Shown: positions 52,912 to 64,000 of the stretch, in pieces | Layout of the letters: every line of letters starts with the position of its first letter | Numbering within the stretch: the first letter of the stretch is position 1 | Translations under genes and position numbers: made by a program | The notes under the pieces: model-generated | Database searches by the model: none | Seen by the model: the letters and a program-made list of their open reading frames with translations, nothing else | What the model was told of the DNA's origin: nothing | Source of the DNA: Rachicladosporium sp. CCFEE 5018 | Taxonomy: Eukaryota > Ascomycota > Dothideomycetes > Cladosporiales > Cladosporiaceae | Reading direction: 5' to 3' | Assembly (NCBI GenBank): GCA_002077045.2 | Contig: KZ111143.1 | Coordinates: forward strand, 693,284-757,283 | DNA length: 64,000 nucleotides

Positions 52912-53705
52912 ATGACGCTAAACAATCTTGACAGTCATCTGCGCTGGTTGATTCAAAGCAAGGCTGCCTGTCCGCCTGATGTCGCTCTACCGCCAGTCAC
53001 GACATCATTCGGATCGTTGGGTCAATCGCAGTCGGCCGAGTTGGACGACATACCTGACGGGACTTTTGATGATATCTTGAGTGATGAGACGCTGGCCTCG
53101 CAGCCTACACCCAGGGCAGCAGCGACAGCTCCGCCGGCAAGAGCAGAAACCATGGCGAGGTTGCGAACCACGCCAGGCTCGGCTCACCGCCCTGCGCTTC
53201 TGTCTCTCGTTCAAAGCACTGCGGTCAAGTCTACCGAAGCTTTCGATCCGCCACTTCGGCTTTCGCAGCGGCAGCTTGATCAAGTCACGGAGCGAGAGAG
53301 GCTGGTGCTGCGAACGCCGACGAAGGATCGACTGACACAGCTGAGACCGTCTGTGGACGTCGAGATCATGGACTTGACCGAGGGAATGAGTGCACTGCGG
53401 AGTCCAAGCGCAGGGCGTAGTGGTGGGACATATGCAGGGAGGAAGCGCAAGAGCACAGCATTCGAGGAGGACTCTCGGCAGACTTCGTACCCTCGAGCTT
53501 ACTCTACGCGCGGCGCATCGGTACAGGCACAATCTCCCGTGCATGCACCTAGTCGCCCAGTAGTGCAGACGCATGCTCCCGTGGTCTCCGAAGAGCATTA
53601 TACAGCCATCGATGAGATTATGGACGATCCACCCTCTGAGGCGCCACCTCCTTATTCGACCTATGCTCCTCCTCCAAGAGCAACTGCTGCCCCGCGAGGC
53701 AATAG
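52912..53705 (+). CDS. N-terminal part of a probable RecQ/Sgs1-type DNA helicase, cut by gap
   Basis: An open frame from ATG 52912 (MTLNNLDSHLRWLIQSKAAC) runs 264 codons into the gap. The first 16 residues resemble the short conserved N-terminus of fungal BLM/Sgs1-type RecQ helicases (M-T-x-N-N-L-x-x-H-L-x-W-L-L), which binds Top3-Rmi1. The rest is disordered and acidic (DDIPDGTFDDILSDETLAS), with SVDVEIMDLTEGMSALRS and a basic RKRKSTAFEED, again in keeping with a long RecQ N-terminal region. The helicase domain itself is not in the window, so the name rests on the N-terminal match only. The bases after the gap give no RecQ-like sequence in any frame. Confidence 0.5.
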
Positions 53706-53805
53706 NNNNNNNNNNNNNNNNNNNNNNNNNNNNNNNNNNNNNNNNNNNNNNNNNNNNNNNNNNNNNNNNNNNNNNNNNNNNNNNNNNNNNNNNNNNNNNN
53801 NNNNN
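53706..53805. other. Assembly gap (100 N), contig C/D join
   Basis: Exactly 100 N. The RecQ-like frame enters from the left and nothing similar leaves on the right. Confidence 0.98.
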
Positions 53806-55469
53806 GCGATCTTCACGACCGGGTCCTGGGGTCTTGCCGGCATGCGTAATTTGCGGAAAGGCGGGTTGTGGTGCGGTGTTAGGAACATTGAGTAATGTGT
53901 TACGATTGATTGTGATATGTGGAGTCCGCTATGGACAGTTTGCTGTCGTTTGCTGTGGACTGTGGAGTTGGTGACTTGGGGTGGGGTGTTGATGGTGGGG
54001 CTGCTTGGCCGGGAAGTCGCAAAGAGATCCGAGAACATGTGAATGCGATTGTCCTTGCGCTTCACTCGATGAAGCTCGCGGCTCTGTCCTACGAGTCGTG
54101 TTCTCCTCGGTATTGTAGATTCCATATTGGCGTCCAGGACGAAGAGCAAGGTGCCTTATGTCTCTCGCATGTCGTTCCTGAGGATAGTCTGTACCCCGCT
54201 TGCTAGTCAGGCTGGGCAAGTCTCCAGACAAACCTTTTCAGCCAGTAGCACCTTGCTACATCGACATGACACCCAGGTCGCCGCCATCATGGTTCCAGTG
54301 CTATAGTTGTCAGCCACCAACATGTCAGTCATTGTCGCCATTATCGCGCTGCATCACATGTTCGCGCATCGATATTGCGGTCGCTGTGCCTTGCGGGCGG
54401 AGAGCTCGAGCAGTGACAAGAAACGGTCTGGACTCGGAGGATCTGTTTCAGTGCACTGATGTTACAAGTAGACAACGATCGAGCTCATATCGTCGAGATG
54501 GATCTCGTACTTGAATATGCTTGAGATTAGCTTGGCAGACCGATATCCTGGCGCATTCCACACCCTCCGTACTCTACGCGAGGCCATCATTCGACCTCTC
54601 CGTTGGCTGCAGGAGACGGAGCTGGACCTCGCAACAGCGCGCATCGTCGCATCGTGCGCCTGCCGCAATCGTGCAGGAAGATCCCACGCTACAATATCGT
54701 TTAGGCTGATCATCGCGCCGGCCTCCATCCTGTCAGCAGTGGGTTTGGCTAGCTCGACGCCCACGCGTGGACTGTGGAGCTTGTACTCCGGACTACATTT
54801 CGACGGCCCTGAATCCGACATCCCGCCCGCGTCTTCAATCCAGATGGTGTCACAAGATATACAACTTTGGCCTTGTCACATGAACCCGGCACTGGCAGCG
54901 CAGGTCCAGACGCCACAATCTGGCGCTTGAGATTGTCCTCCACCCTTCGCCACGATTGCAGTCCCTCAGTCGATCTCGTGAAGTGTGTTTTACGCTTCTC
55001 TATTCCTTCCTCTGCAGCGCTAAATCCTCGGTGAAACAGTACGGTAGCGCGGCCCTAACGCCCGTCTTTCTGGAGAGATCTGGGCGTCCGAACTCTCCAC
55101 CGAAACGTTGCCAATTCGCATTTTACCCAGTGATTCGTAAGACCGCGAATACTGGTGCAGCAGCCTCACGATTCGGCGGACAAAGCCACCTCGTATGCTT
55201 CGACAGAGCCCCACATATCCGTCTCACGTGGTCAAACATGTCGCAATCTGAGAGGCGCTGCCGTGCCAGACGAGGCGGGACCAGAGCTTCCGAACGCATC
55301 ATGAAGGTGAGGTTACTTATTCGCTCGGCGGTCTGGTTGCCTCAGCCGCTATCTTTATCTGTCACCCTTCCCTACTTTCACTTCATTGCGTCCCGTGTTC
55401 TTATATTCCCTGCGTCCCTCCGTCTCCAGCGTGGCGTTCACACCACAATCTTTCAGCTGACCGCCCAAA
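53806..55469. other. Left part of contig D, no convincing gene
   Basis: Short open frames occur on both strands (for example 54511-54930 plus and 54462-54821 minus, which overlap). None shows recognisable content. The plus-strand frame at 53807 (PACVICGKAGCGA) has a CxxC pair and might be a gene end, but this is not supported. The last 200 bp are C/T-rich and are probably the beta-glucosidase promoter. Confidence 0.4.
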
Positions 55470-58065
55470 ATGCCTGGAGCAGGCCCCAATGGGGCGCATA
55501 AGGTCAATGGCGACCATTACATCCGCAAGGACTTCAGTGTGGACGAGGTTTTGGAGGATCTCACGACTACAGAGAAGATCTCACTCGTTTCTGGCATAGA
55601 CTTCTGGCATACAGCTTCTGTACCACGTCTTGGCATTCCATCATTACGGACGTCAGATGGACCCAATGGCGTGCGAGGGACGAAGTTCTTTGACGGTGTA
55701 CCAGCAGCATGTCTACCATGCGGTAAGTCTATGGCTACGTTGTCTGCCAGACTCCTCTAACAATGTGACAGGTACCGGACTTGCGGCGACATGGGATGTT
55801 GACCTGATCCAACGCGGCGGCGCCTTGCAGGGCAAAGAAGCCATCGCGAAAGGCGCTTCTGTACTCTTGGGACCCACGACAAACATGCAGCGATCACCAC
55901 TAGGCGGTAGAGGCTTCGAGTCCTTCAGCGAGGACCCGGTACTTGCCGGCAACATGTCAGCGGCCACTGTCAAGGGCATTCAGTCTACTGGAGTTGCAGC
56001 TACCATCAAGCACTTCGCATGCAACGATCTTGAAGACAAGCGGCTATCGAGCAACAGCATCCTGACAGAACGTGCACTGCGAGAAATTTACCTCATGCCC
56101 TTCCAGATCGCACAACGAGACGCCAAGCCACTTTGTTTCATGACTGCTTACAACTTGATCAATGGCACACATGCCAGCGAAAACTTGAAATTGTTGCAAC
56201 ACATTCTCCGAGACGAGTGGGCCTTCGACGGACTAGTCATGTCGGATTGGTTTGGCGTGTACTCAACGAGCGAGGCGATCAAGGCTGGTTTGGATCTCGA
56301 GATGCCCGGCCCGACATACATCCGTGGAGGTCAGATTGACATCGCGCTCCGATGCGGCAAGCTGCTCATACATCAACTCGATGCTCGGGTGAGAAATGTG
56401 CTGAACCTCGTCAAGCGAGTACTGCCATTGGGTATCCCAGAGAACGCTCCCGAGCGGACGATCGACTCACCCGAGACTGCAAGCCTGCTGCGTGAGATCG
56501 GCTCGAATGGGCTGGTGATGATGAAGAATGAGAAGAAGCTTCTACCGTTCAGCAAGCAGAAGTCTACTGCTGTCATCGGACCCAATGGTGCTTTCGCTGC
56601 ATACTGCGGTGGCGGGTCTGCCGCACTTCCAGCATACTACACAGTGACACCGTACGATGGCGTACGAGCGAAGGTGCCGAGCGCTGAATACGAGCTCGGA
56701 TGTCCCGCATGGAAACGTTTGCCTCTGCTCTCGAACGTCGCCAAGACAGAAAGTGGCAAGCCCGGCATGTCGATGAAGTTCTACCTCGACCCTCCAAGCA
56801 TCAAGGGCCGCGAAGTAATCGATCAGCTGCGCATTCGAGATACCAACATCCTCCTGTCAGACTACGAGAACCCACGGGTCAAGACTGACCTGTTCTGGTG
56901 CGACATCGATGGTAAGTACACACCAGACGAGACCGGCGAGTACGAGTTCAGCTGCTCCGTTGCCGGCACAGCTCAGGTCTTCGTCGATGGCAAGCTTGTA
57001 GTGGACAACCTCACTCGTCAAAGTCCCGGCGACTCCTTCTTCGGCATCGGCACTGTCGAAGAGCTCGGCTCCATCCAGCTCGAGGCAAACAAGGAGTACG
57101 ACATCCACGTCGAATTCGGCACAATGCCCACCCTGACCTACAAAAAAGACGGCGTCACTGCCTTCGGCGCAGGCGGCATTCGTCTCGGCTGCTTCCGCAA
57201 AGTCTGCCTGAAGACTGAGATCGAGCGCGCTATCGCTCTAGCATCAGAAGTCGACCAAGTCATTATCTGCACTGGCTTGAACGGCGACTGGGAATCAGAA
57301 GGCTACGATAGACCACACATGGACCTTCCGCCCGGCTCCGACGACCTGATTGAAGCGGTCCTCAAAGCAAACCCAAACACAGCCATCGTAGTCCAATCCG
57401 GCACGCCCGTCACAATGCCCTGGCGCGACCAAGCACCGGCTATCATCCAAGCCTGGTACGGCGGCAACGAGACCGGCAACGCCATCGCAGACGTAGTCTT
57501 CGGCGACGTGAACCCCAGCGGCAAACTCCCCCTGTCCTTTCCAACCCGCAACGAAGATAACCCCGCGTTCCTGAACTACATCAGCGACGACAACCGCGTC
57601 CTCTACGGCGAGGACGTCTTCGTCGGCTACCGCTTCTACGATAAAACGAAATCCACGCCGTCCTTCCCCTTCGGCCACGGCCTAAGCTACACAACCTTCG
57701 CCCTTTCCGACCTCACACTCAAAGACTCCGACGATGCCATAACCCTCACCCTGTCAGTCAAAAACACCGGCTCCCTCCCCGGCGCCGAGGTGGTGCAAGC
57801 CTACGTCTCTGCTCGCAACCCTAGCATCGCCCGCCCAGTCAAAGAGCTGAAAGGTTTCACCAAAGCCTTCCTCCAACCCGGCGAAAGCAAGACCGTTGAG
57901 ATCGCCTTCGAGAAGAAGTACGCCACGAGCTTCTACGCCGAGGGCCGCGCGGCGTGGCAGAGCGAAAAGGGCGTGTATGATGTGCGCGTCGGCACTTCGA
58001 GCGCGAGTTTGCCGTTGAAAGCGGAGTTTGAAGTGGCCAAGACGAGCTGGTGGAAAGGGGTGTAA
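55470..58065 (+). CDS. GH3 beta-glucosidase with PA14 domain, complete
   Basis: Exons 55470-55722 and 55772-58065 (GTAAGT donor, TGACAG acceptor, 49-bp intron, phase 1); 848 aa. No signal peptide (MPGAGPNGAHKVNGDHYIRK), so it is probably intracellular, as for BglI/H-type fungal enzymes. The GH3 barrel reads SLVSGIDFWHTASVPRLGIP, then LGPTTNMQRSPLGGRGFESF, IKHFACNDLEDKR and GLVMSDWFGVYS, with the nucleophile Asp about residue 243. PA14 (about 385-520) is inserted in the C-terminal alpha/beta domain, followed by a fibronectin-III-like end. It hydrolyses terminal beta-glucosyl residues of short glucosides; exact specificity is unknown. The gene converges on KAP121. The 3' part is repeated at 29806-31041. 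Confidence 0.93.
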
Positions 58066-58591
58066 GTGTGAGAAGATGTGAGAGATGTGCGGGATACCCC
58101 TTCTGTCGCTTCTTCCTCTTGGTTCTTGGTGCGGTTTGGCAGAGCGCGAGCATACCGCGCCGGTTGGGGAATTTGGGGGTTGGGGCGTTTTCGGGGAGGG
58201 GAACGGGATAGATGATGGGGGGTAATGGGTTATGCAGCATATGAATCAAATCTCCAACAATACTCAACCTACGCGCGTGAAATGGATTTCGGAACAGATT
58301 GGATGCAGCGAAACGCCTCCTCCAATGCATCTGATGCTGCGCTATCTAAAGTCCTCCCTTCACTGACCCATTGGGTATCGCATGCAACCACACCAGCCTT
58401 GTCTCGCTCACATCCATGCCGTCCGCCCCTCACTCATAGCGTTGCGTCGCGAGGGAGCCTATGGTGCTGTTTTCAAGCCCTCAGGCATGGGCGGCACCAT
58501 ACTCACCTCATTCATCCAAGTCCACCCTCATCTCCCTCACATCGTGCACCGAAACCCGCTCGACATCTAGTCGACATCCCATACATCACAC
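58066..58591. other. Intergenic region between convergent beta-glucosidase and KAP121 (copy D)
   Basis: Nearly identical to 31042-31566, with one inserted base. No gene seen. Confidence 0.6.
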
Positions 58592-61500
58592 TTAACTGAA
58601 GAACGCCATAGCCGTCTCCCTACTCCCCTCTCCCAAACCCGCAAAAAGTTGGTTCGCATCCAATCCCGCAGTTTGCACGAGCTTCTTAGCAGCAACTACG
58701 ATTCGCTGCGCCAGCTGACCCTGTAGAGTCTCGGCTTCAAGAGCCTGCACGATAGCGGTGAAGCAGGCGGACGCCTTGGCGAGTGGCGCAGGGTGTTGTC
58801 TAGGAGATGTAAGTCAGTAAGGACAGGGAACGGAGGAAGTGTGAGTAGTGCGTACCGATCAATGAGCTCAGCGAGGAACGCGTAAGCGAATGGAGCTGCT
58901 TCCTCATCGTTCACCACAGGCAGTGTGTCGATCCAGGCCGAGATCACTTCATCCACACCCGGGCTCGTCACTTTGCCCGCATTGAATCGCAGGATCTTGG
59001 CAATAGACGCGCAGGCGTTCTCAGTCGCGAAGACGCCACCACTATCATCATCACTTCTCGCGCCCGGCCGCTGCGTGACCTGGAAGAGGATCGGCAGACT
59101 CGCAGCCGCAAACTCAGCCCAAGGCTCTCCGCCCTTGTGAGCAGCTACACCAGCACCATAACAAGCCGCCTGCCGGTTCGCAGGCACATCGTCGCGCATA
59201 CCATCAATCAGCGGCTGAATGATGTGTGAAGAGTAAGTCCAACTCCCCGACCCACAGAACTCAAGCACATCGTCGAAGATACACAGTGCCCATTGCCGCT
59301 GCGTTGGATCCGGGGAGGAGACGAAGAGGTCGTAGTAACTCAACAGCCTTTCCCAGTGCGGTACGAAGCTCTGGCCTTGGTTCTTGAAGATCGTGTGGAA
59401 GGCTTTGTTCATGTCAGACAGCAGGGTCTGGTCATCTTCAATCTCGAGCTGCAGATCGTCGTCTAGCTCTTCGCCTTCATCCCGATCAGCGGCCTCAGCG
59501 TTGCGTTCTGTGACCCGGATTTGGTAGTCTTTCAGCACGGATTCGGCGGAGGAGATGAACTTCTCCATGTCTGGATTTGAGAGGCAATCTTTGCCGGTCA
59601 CTTCAACGGACTCGTAGAAGCACTGGTACATCTCCGCTAGCGTCTCAATGGCAGGCTCGGTCTCGAGTACCTCGAGGACTTTCTCGAGAGTCTTGGTCCA
59701 GAGGTCTCGGTAGGCGGGGGAGTCCAGGCCGTGTGCAGCTTTGAAGGAGTTGAGTAGCTGGGGGATGGCTTTTGCGGCTGCGACGCGGACGGGGTCGTGG
59801 AAGAAGAAGGCGATGCCGGAGTAGGCTACTTGGTCCATGATCTCTGGGACATACTGTGCGAAGCCGGCTTCGAGTTTCGAGGCGTAGACTGTGATGAGCT
59901 CGATGGCCATGTACTTGTCGTCGAGCGTGGAAGTCTTGATGCCGATGTACTTGCCCTTGATTGGCACGAGCTCCCAGCCTTCTTCCATTTGCGCGACATT
60001 GTCATCGTCCTCAAGAAGCTGGATATCGGCCTTCGCTGTGGCCAATTTGAGTAGAGGAGGCATGACAGCTGGAAGATAGGGCACGAAGTCTTGGCCTAGG
60101 ACACGGCACATACGACCCCAACAATGTAGCAGGTACTGCTCCTGTGGATCATCATCATCGATCAGGGAGCCCTGGACTGTACCGAGAATGTTGACGAGCT
60201 GCACTGCGTCTTGGCCCATGCGCTCCTTGCCGACTGCGATTGCAATGAGAGTTGCGCACTCCATGGCCTTTGCTCGCAGGAGTCTAAGCTCGCGCTCGTT
60301 GGGTTGTGTGAGGACGTTGAACAGCAATGGCATGAGTCGACCGTACCACTTGCCGAATGCTCCCTCAGCCGAGTCGGCGACAGTAGCAATAGTCGAAAGT
60401 GCCTGCTCCTGCACGAACCTCTTCGGGTTCTGCAACAGCTGCATGAGCTGCTCGAGCAGTGCGTCCAAGTAAGGCTCCAGGGTGCTCTTCTCCGACTCCT
60501 CGCAGAAGTTCACCAATGCCGCCGCTGCGTGGCTCTGCACCCTCGGCTCCGGCGCACCAAGCACAGGTATCAGAGCCTGGAGCACAACGCGATCGTACTT
60601 CGTTTGCATTGTGCCTTTGAAGTCACTGCTCATCTGTCCCAGCGCATTGCACCCAGCCCACCTCACTCTTGGGTGTGGGTCCGACAGCGCAGGCACGACC
60701 AACTCCAACACCTTGTTTAACTCCGCCTCCATTAGATCCGCACACCCCTCTGAGATAGCCGAGATAGCCATGAGCGCCGCATGTCTATCCCGCCAATTAC
60801 TCGACGTGATCATCCGAGGCAACCACGTGAACGTAGGTGGCAGCACAGCAGCGCCTCCCAGCTTGTTTGCCAGGCGATCCATACACTGTTCACCAGCCAC
60901 GTGATTCGAATCGCTCTCATCGGCGTCTAGGTCCTCTTGCGCGTTCCATTCCTCAGCATCCTCGTCATCCAGTCCAACGTCAGTCATGAGCGACAGACAC
61001 TGCGTGACCATGTTCTCGGTGTAAGCCGGCTCCTTCCTGCACATCGCTGGGTTATAGTCTGCGAACGTAGCCATCAATTCGAGTGCATTCTGGCGACATT
61101 GGTCGTCCAGATCCTTGTCGGAGATCATGCTTATAGTCAACCCGACCAATTGCGAGAAGACACCCTTGAACATCTTCGAGCTCGCCTCCGCCAACTCGAT
61201 GACTGTCACTAACGCCTTCGTAAGTTGCTCCGAGTCTCCTGCTTCTTTCAGCGGCACAAGTGTGTTCAGGATCTCGGGGATGAGCGCGTAGTACTTGTGC
61301 TGGCTCTTCTTATTCAAGCTCTGGAAGAAGCTGGCAAACGCCTGCATGGTCGCTAACCGCACCTCTGCGTCCTCGTCTCGAATCCCGCGGTTGAACACGT
61401 CCAACACAGCGCTCTCATGCTGCTTTTCGATTATTCCCGGCGTAGACTCGAAGATCTTAAACGCGCTCTGTCGCATATCCGCCGACGGTGAATTCGAAGC

Positions 61501-62037
61501 CTGAAACAACGCGCTGAGCAATTCTGGCCAAGTATCTCGCGAGCCGTCGGGTGAGAGCACCTGCTCGTCAGTATACTGCCGCGCAAGCTCAGCAATACCG
61601 TCGCCGATCTTGTGGCGGATGTGTCCCTTTTGCTCTTGCGCGTGTGCTTCCAGCAGCTTCGACCGGATCTGAGACTGCTGGCCATGATTTAGATGGAGGA
61701 AAAGGTCTTTCGTCTCGCCGCTTTGGACTTCCTTGACCGCTCGGGCTGAGACTCGCCGGAAGAGGACTGCTGCGAACGCTCGTACCTACTTGCTTGATCA
61801 GATTACTGCCACCGCTCATTCGAGGCACGCCTCTTTCTTCTCATATGTACTCACCCCATCGTCCTCCGACCCTGCCATCTGCTCCGCCAGCCCCATCAAC
61901 AGCATCTCCGGCCGCTGATTGACCCATTGCTCACTCAGTTCCTTCTCAGCGTTTGCCCGGGTTGTGTTGTCTGTCGATTGCAGCCCCTGCAGTAACGTGC
62001 CGAGTGCTTGATGCACTTCCGGCGAGAGTGCCGACAT
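58592..62037 (-). CDS. kap121: Importin beta Kap121/Pse1, intact (copy D)
   Basis: Exons 62037-61855, 61785-58856 and 58799-58592; 3321 nt, 1106 aa (yeast Pse1: 1089). The all-helical HEAT-repeat karyopherin starts MSALSPEVHQALGTLLQGLQ, with the importin-N region in exon 1-2 (EGVRAFAAVLFRRVSARAV). HEAT units include HPRVRWAGCNALGQMSSDFK, EPRVQSHAAAALVNFCEESE and KRFVQEQALSTIATVADSAE. An acidic loop lies at ERNAEAADRDEGEELDDDLQ. It carries cargo through nuclear pores under RanGTP control. Over long parts the protein is identical to copy C although the DNA differs at many third positions (for example about 60000-60430). Intact over the site where copy C loses ten bases (60988-60997). Introns differ from copy C in sequence but not in position. 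Confidence 0.93.
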
Positions 62038-62806
62038 ATTGGCTGTCTATGCTATGCGTTGTCTGGACGTTCGAATCTTTGCTGGTGGTTCGGATAATTC
62101 CTCAGACGGAGGATTCGCGGTATGTATGGCGCATACGAGGGACGTTGATGTGGTTGATCAAGAGTGGAATGTCTGACACACACGTCGACAATGCAAGAAA
62201 GATTCAAATTGCTCTGAGTAAACAGTACTGCGACGGGCCTAATATTTATTGAAGTCGTTTGGACACGATCGCAACATTACCTGAATTATTCTGGGCGCGA
62301 AATGCAGGGTCTACACGCGTCGATCAACATGCCTCGCGGCTCGAGCGCAAGAAATATATAGTCTTATTTGTGTATACATTACAGGTGAAGGAAGCGATGA
62401 GACAAGAGTCAAAGATATTAGCAACGTAGCACGCGAAGATCGAAAGGAGCGGACCACTCGAGACGGCCTCACAGTCAATACTGCAGGTGACAACGAATCG
62501 CTGCTAGCGTCACCCTGGAGAGCAGACAACCTTTCTTCTCACTGATAGCGTAGCTGCGTATGCACAGTCGCGGCCCCGCATATACCAGCGTTCTCGGTGA
62601 TATAGAGTCCTGTAGCGGTCTGCTTGCTTTGCCATCCGTGAGTGTAGGAGCTTCGAGTCCTTGTCTATCATCGTAGCCTCGTGCTCATTGATCATCACGC
62701 CGCTCTTATGGAACGCACGCGATCCCTGCCAACGCCATCGCTAATCATTGAGTCGTCCACCCCATGCCAAATCGTATGCACATGTCTATCTCCTTCCAAA
62801 CTCCTC
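62038..62806. other. Intergenic region upstream of KAP121 (copy D)
   Basis: Counterpart of 35011-35803, about 24 bp shorter through several small deletions (around 62355 and 62485). No gene seen. Confidence 0.5.
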
Positions 62807-64000
62807 TCACCGATGTGCAGCCCCACTACCACTCCTCCTTAACTCCCCACTCCCACTCAGCAACTCGGCGCTGGGCCTTACGCCCTCCATACTTGGCCTC
62901 AGACTAGCCGAGCTGCTCCTCCTTCTCCTTTGCCTCTCTTCTTCCGGATCACGCGGGCTCAGTCCACTAGCTCTCGCGAACAGATTGAGCACGTCCGTCA
63001 GACTCACAACGCCGCTTAGCCGACCAGACATGTTCTGGCCTTGCATCTGCGCCGCTGTCACTGAGACGCCAGGAGCTGTGTTCGTGTAGGGCGGTCCGGT
63101 CAGACTATGACTAGATCCCGAACGCTCTGACAGTCCACCGCTGCTATTGTTGTTGTGCTGAAGACTGAATGGTGGCATGGCCACGCTGTGGACGCTGGGT
63201 GAGGGAGGGACTGAAGTGGCGGGTGAGGGAGCTTCGACGATCCACATGCGATGTGAGCGAGTGGCAACGAGCTTGGCGACTGTGTGTGAGAGTGTGCTTG
63301 TTGGATTGACGTGAAAGACTGGAAATGAGTCTTTCCCGTCTGCCATGCCGCGTTCGGATAGGATAACGGAGATGAAGTGGATGCAGGAGCCAGTCAAGAG
63401 AGGTATCGAGGATGTATCTGTGAGGAGCTGAGATGGCGGTCAGTATGTTAGCATGACCACAGGGCTGTCGAGGCTGAGAGGAGCGACTTACGCGAACATC
63501 GACGTGGCTAATGTTGCCCACCACGTGCTTCTGATTGTCGAGGACTGGCAAACTAGTGACACCTTCGTCGTTCATGATTTGCAGGGCAGTCTTGAGAGGT
63601 GCATCGCCGTTGATTGACAGCACCTCCTTGTCGCCCAGCCGTAGCTCTCGCAGTGCCCTCGCGTACAGCGACTCTGTAGCGCTGAAGTTCTGGTGGTTCT
63701 CCCAGAAGAAACGCACAAGCCGCAATTGACTGAGCACGCCCACCACTTCTGAAGTTCCCTCTTTGACAATGATCAGCCGATGTGAGCCGCCTCCGAGCAC
63801 CTCCATCGCCTTGGTCAGATCTGCAGTGTGAGGCAGGAACGCCGGCATCTCCCTCGCCCCCAGATGATCCAATAGATCCGCAAGTGGTATCGCTTCTCCC
63901 GTCCTCGCCCTGTCCGCCAATTTCCCAGCACTCCCATCCGGCGCCGACAACCCCAACACCAACAACAAATAAGCATTCAAATCACTATAATCAAACGTCG
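62807..64000 (-). CDS. sds23: Sds23/Moc1-family CBS protein, frame intact, 5' end beyond window (copy D)
   Basis: Exon 2 is 63427-62807; exon 1 is visible from the window edge to 63492 (GTAAGT donor). The visible part reads FDYSDLNAYLLLVLGLSAPD, EMPAFLPHTADLTKAMEVLG, LIIVKEGTSEVVGVLSQLRL, EGVTSLPVLDNQKHVVGNIS, then exon 2 LLTDTSSIPLLTGSCIHFIS and SGRLSGVVSLTDVLNLFARA. This covers the end of CBS1 through CBS4 and the Ser/Arg tail. No frameshift is present where copy C lacks five bases. The N-terminal ~155 residues should lie to the right of the window, if this copy is complete. Confidence 0.85.

Larger units (their letters stand above)
56830..64000. repeat. Duplicated block 2, copy in contig D
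   Basis: Counterpart of 29806-36992. Similarity continues to the last base of the window (64000 corresponds to 36992). To the left of 56830 there is unique sequence because copy C starts at a contig end. Here KAP121 is intact and the visible SDS23 part has no frameshift. Confidence 0.93.

Noticed and set aside
12348..53705. Biosynthetic or defence gene cluster
   Set aside because: Neighbouring genes belong to unrelated housekeeping pathways, and no core synthase, NLR-type protein or toxin-like gene was seen.
53806..53974. Continuation of the RecQ-like gene after the gap
   Set aside because: None of the three plus-strand frames resembles a helicase; a CxxC pair in one frame is not enough.

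Overview
The window is nuclear DNA of a filamentous or yeast-like ascomycete. The genes have short introns (about 50-70 bp, GT-AG, CTAAC/CTGAC-type branch sites), coding DNA is GC-rich, and the set is typically fungal: Fig1, Spt7, Ubp2, Sds23, Pho84, the fungal-type complex I 21.3 kDa subunit and an Argonaute. Protein style points to Dothideomycetes. Two blocks present as moderately diverged pairs would fit a diploid, hybrid or genome-duplicated black yeast such as Hortaea werneckii, but that name is inference.

The window is not one continuous sequence. Three runs of exactly 100 N (15170-15269, 29706-29805, 53706-53805) split it into contigs A (1-15169), B (15270-29705), C (29806-53705) and D (53806-64000). 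No gene cut by a gap continues on the other side. The right 9.2 kb of A (5965-15169) is the same locus as the left 9.4 kb of B (15270-24632). The left 7.2 kb of C (29806-36992) is the same locus as the right 7.2 kb of D (56830-64000). The simplest reading is that alleles or homeologs were scaffolded end to end, not that there is true tandem duplication.

A: Argonaute 3' end (+), FIG1 (-), a CBS/PB1 protein with an apparent frameshift (-), RPS26 (+). Then block 1, in A and again in B: two unrecognised conserved genes (+), a 3 kb gene-free repeat-rich stretch, an AMSH-type JAMM deubiquitinase (-) and, divergent from it, mitochondrial transcription factor MTF1 (+; cut by the gap in A, complete in B). 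B continues with SPT7 of SAGA (-), its N-terminus lost in the gap.

C: beta-glucosidase 3' part (+), importin KAP121/PSE1 with a 10-bp frameshifting deletion (-), SDS23 with a 5-bp frameshifting deletion (-), an acidic hypothetical (+), complex I 21.3 kDa subunit (-), UBP2 (+), a 2.8 kb gene-free stretch with degenerate repeats, PHO84 with a GC-AG intron (+), a small VOC protein (+), a PLP decarboxylase (-), and the N-terminus of a probable RecQ/Sgs1-type helicase (+). D: 1.7 kb without a convincing gene, then complete beta-glucosidase, intact KAP121, and SDS23 running off the window.

The genes are mostly unlinked housekeeping and regulatory functions; I see no biosynthetic cluster or defence island. 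The most unusual material is the non-coding stretch between the 402-aa gene and the AMSH gene. It holds a nine-unit ~70-bp degenerate array present in both copies, short minisatellites that differ between copies, and a conserved TATA/inverted-repeat block with no ORF behind it. The pattern of divergence between the paired copies is patchy, and C alone carries two gene-breaking deletions.
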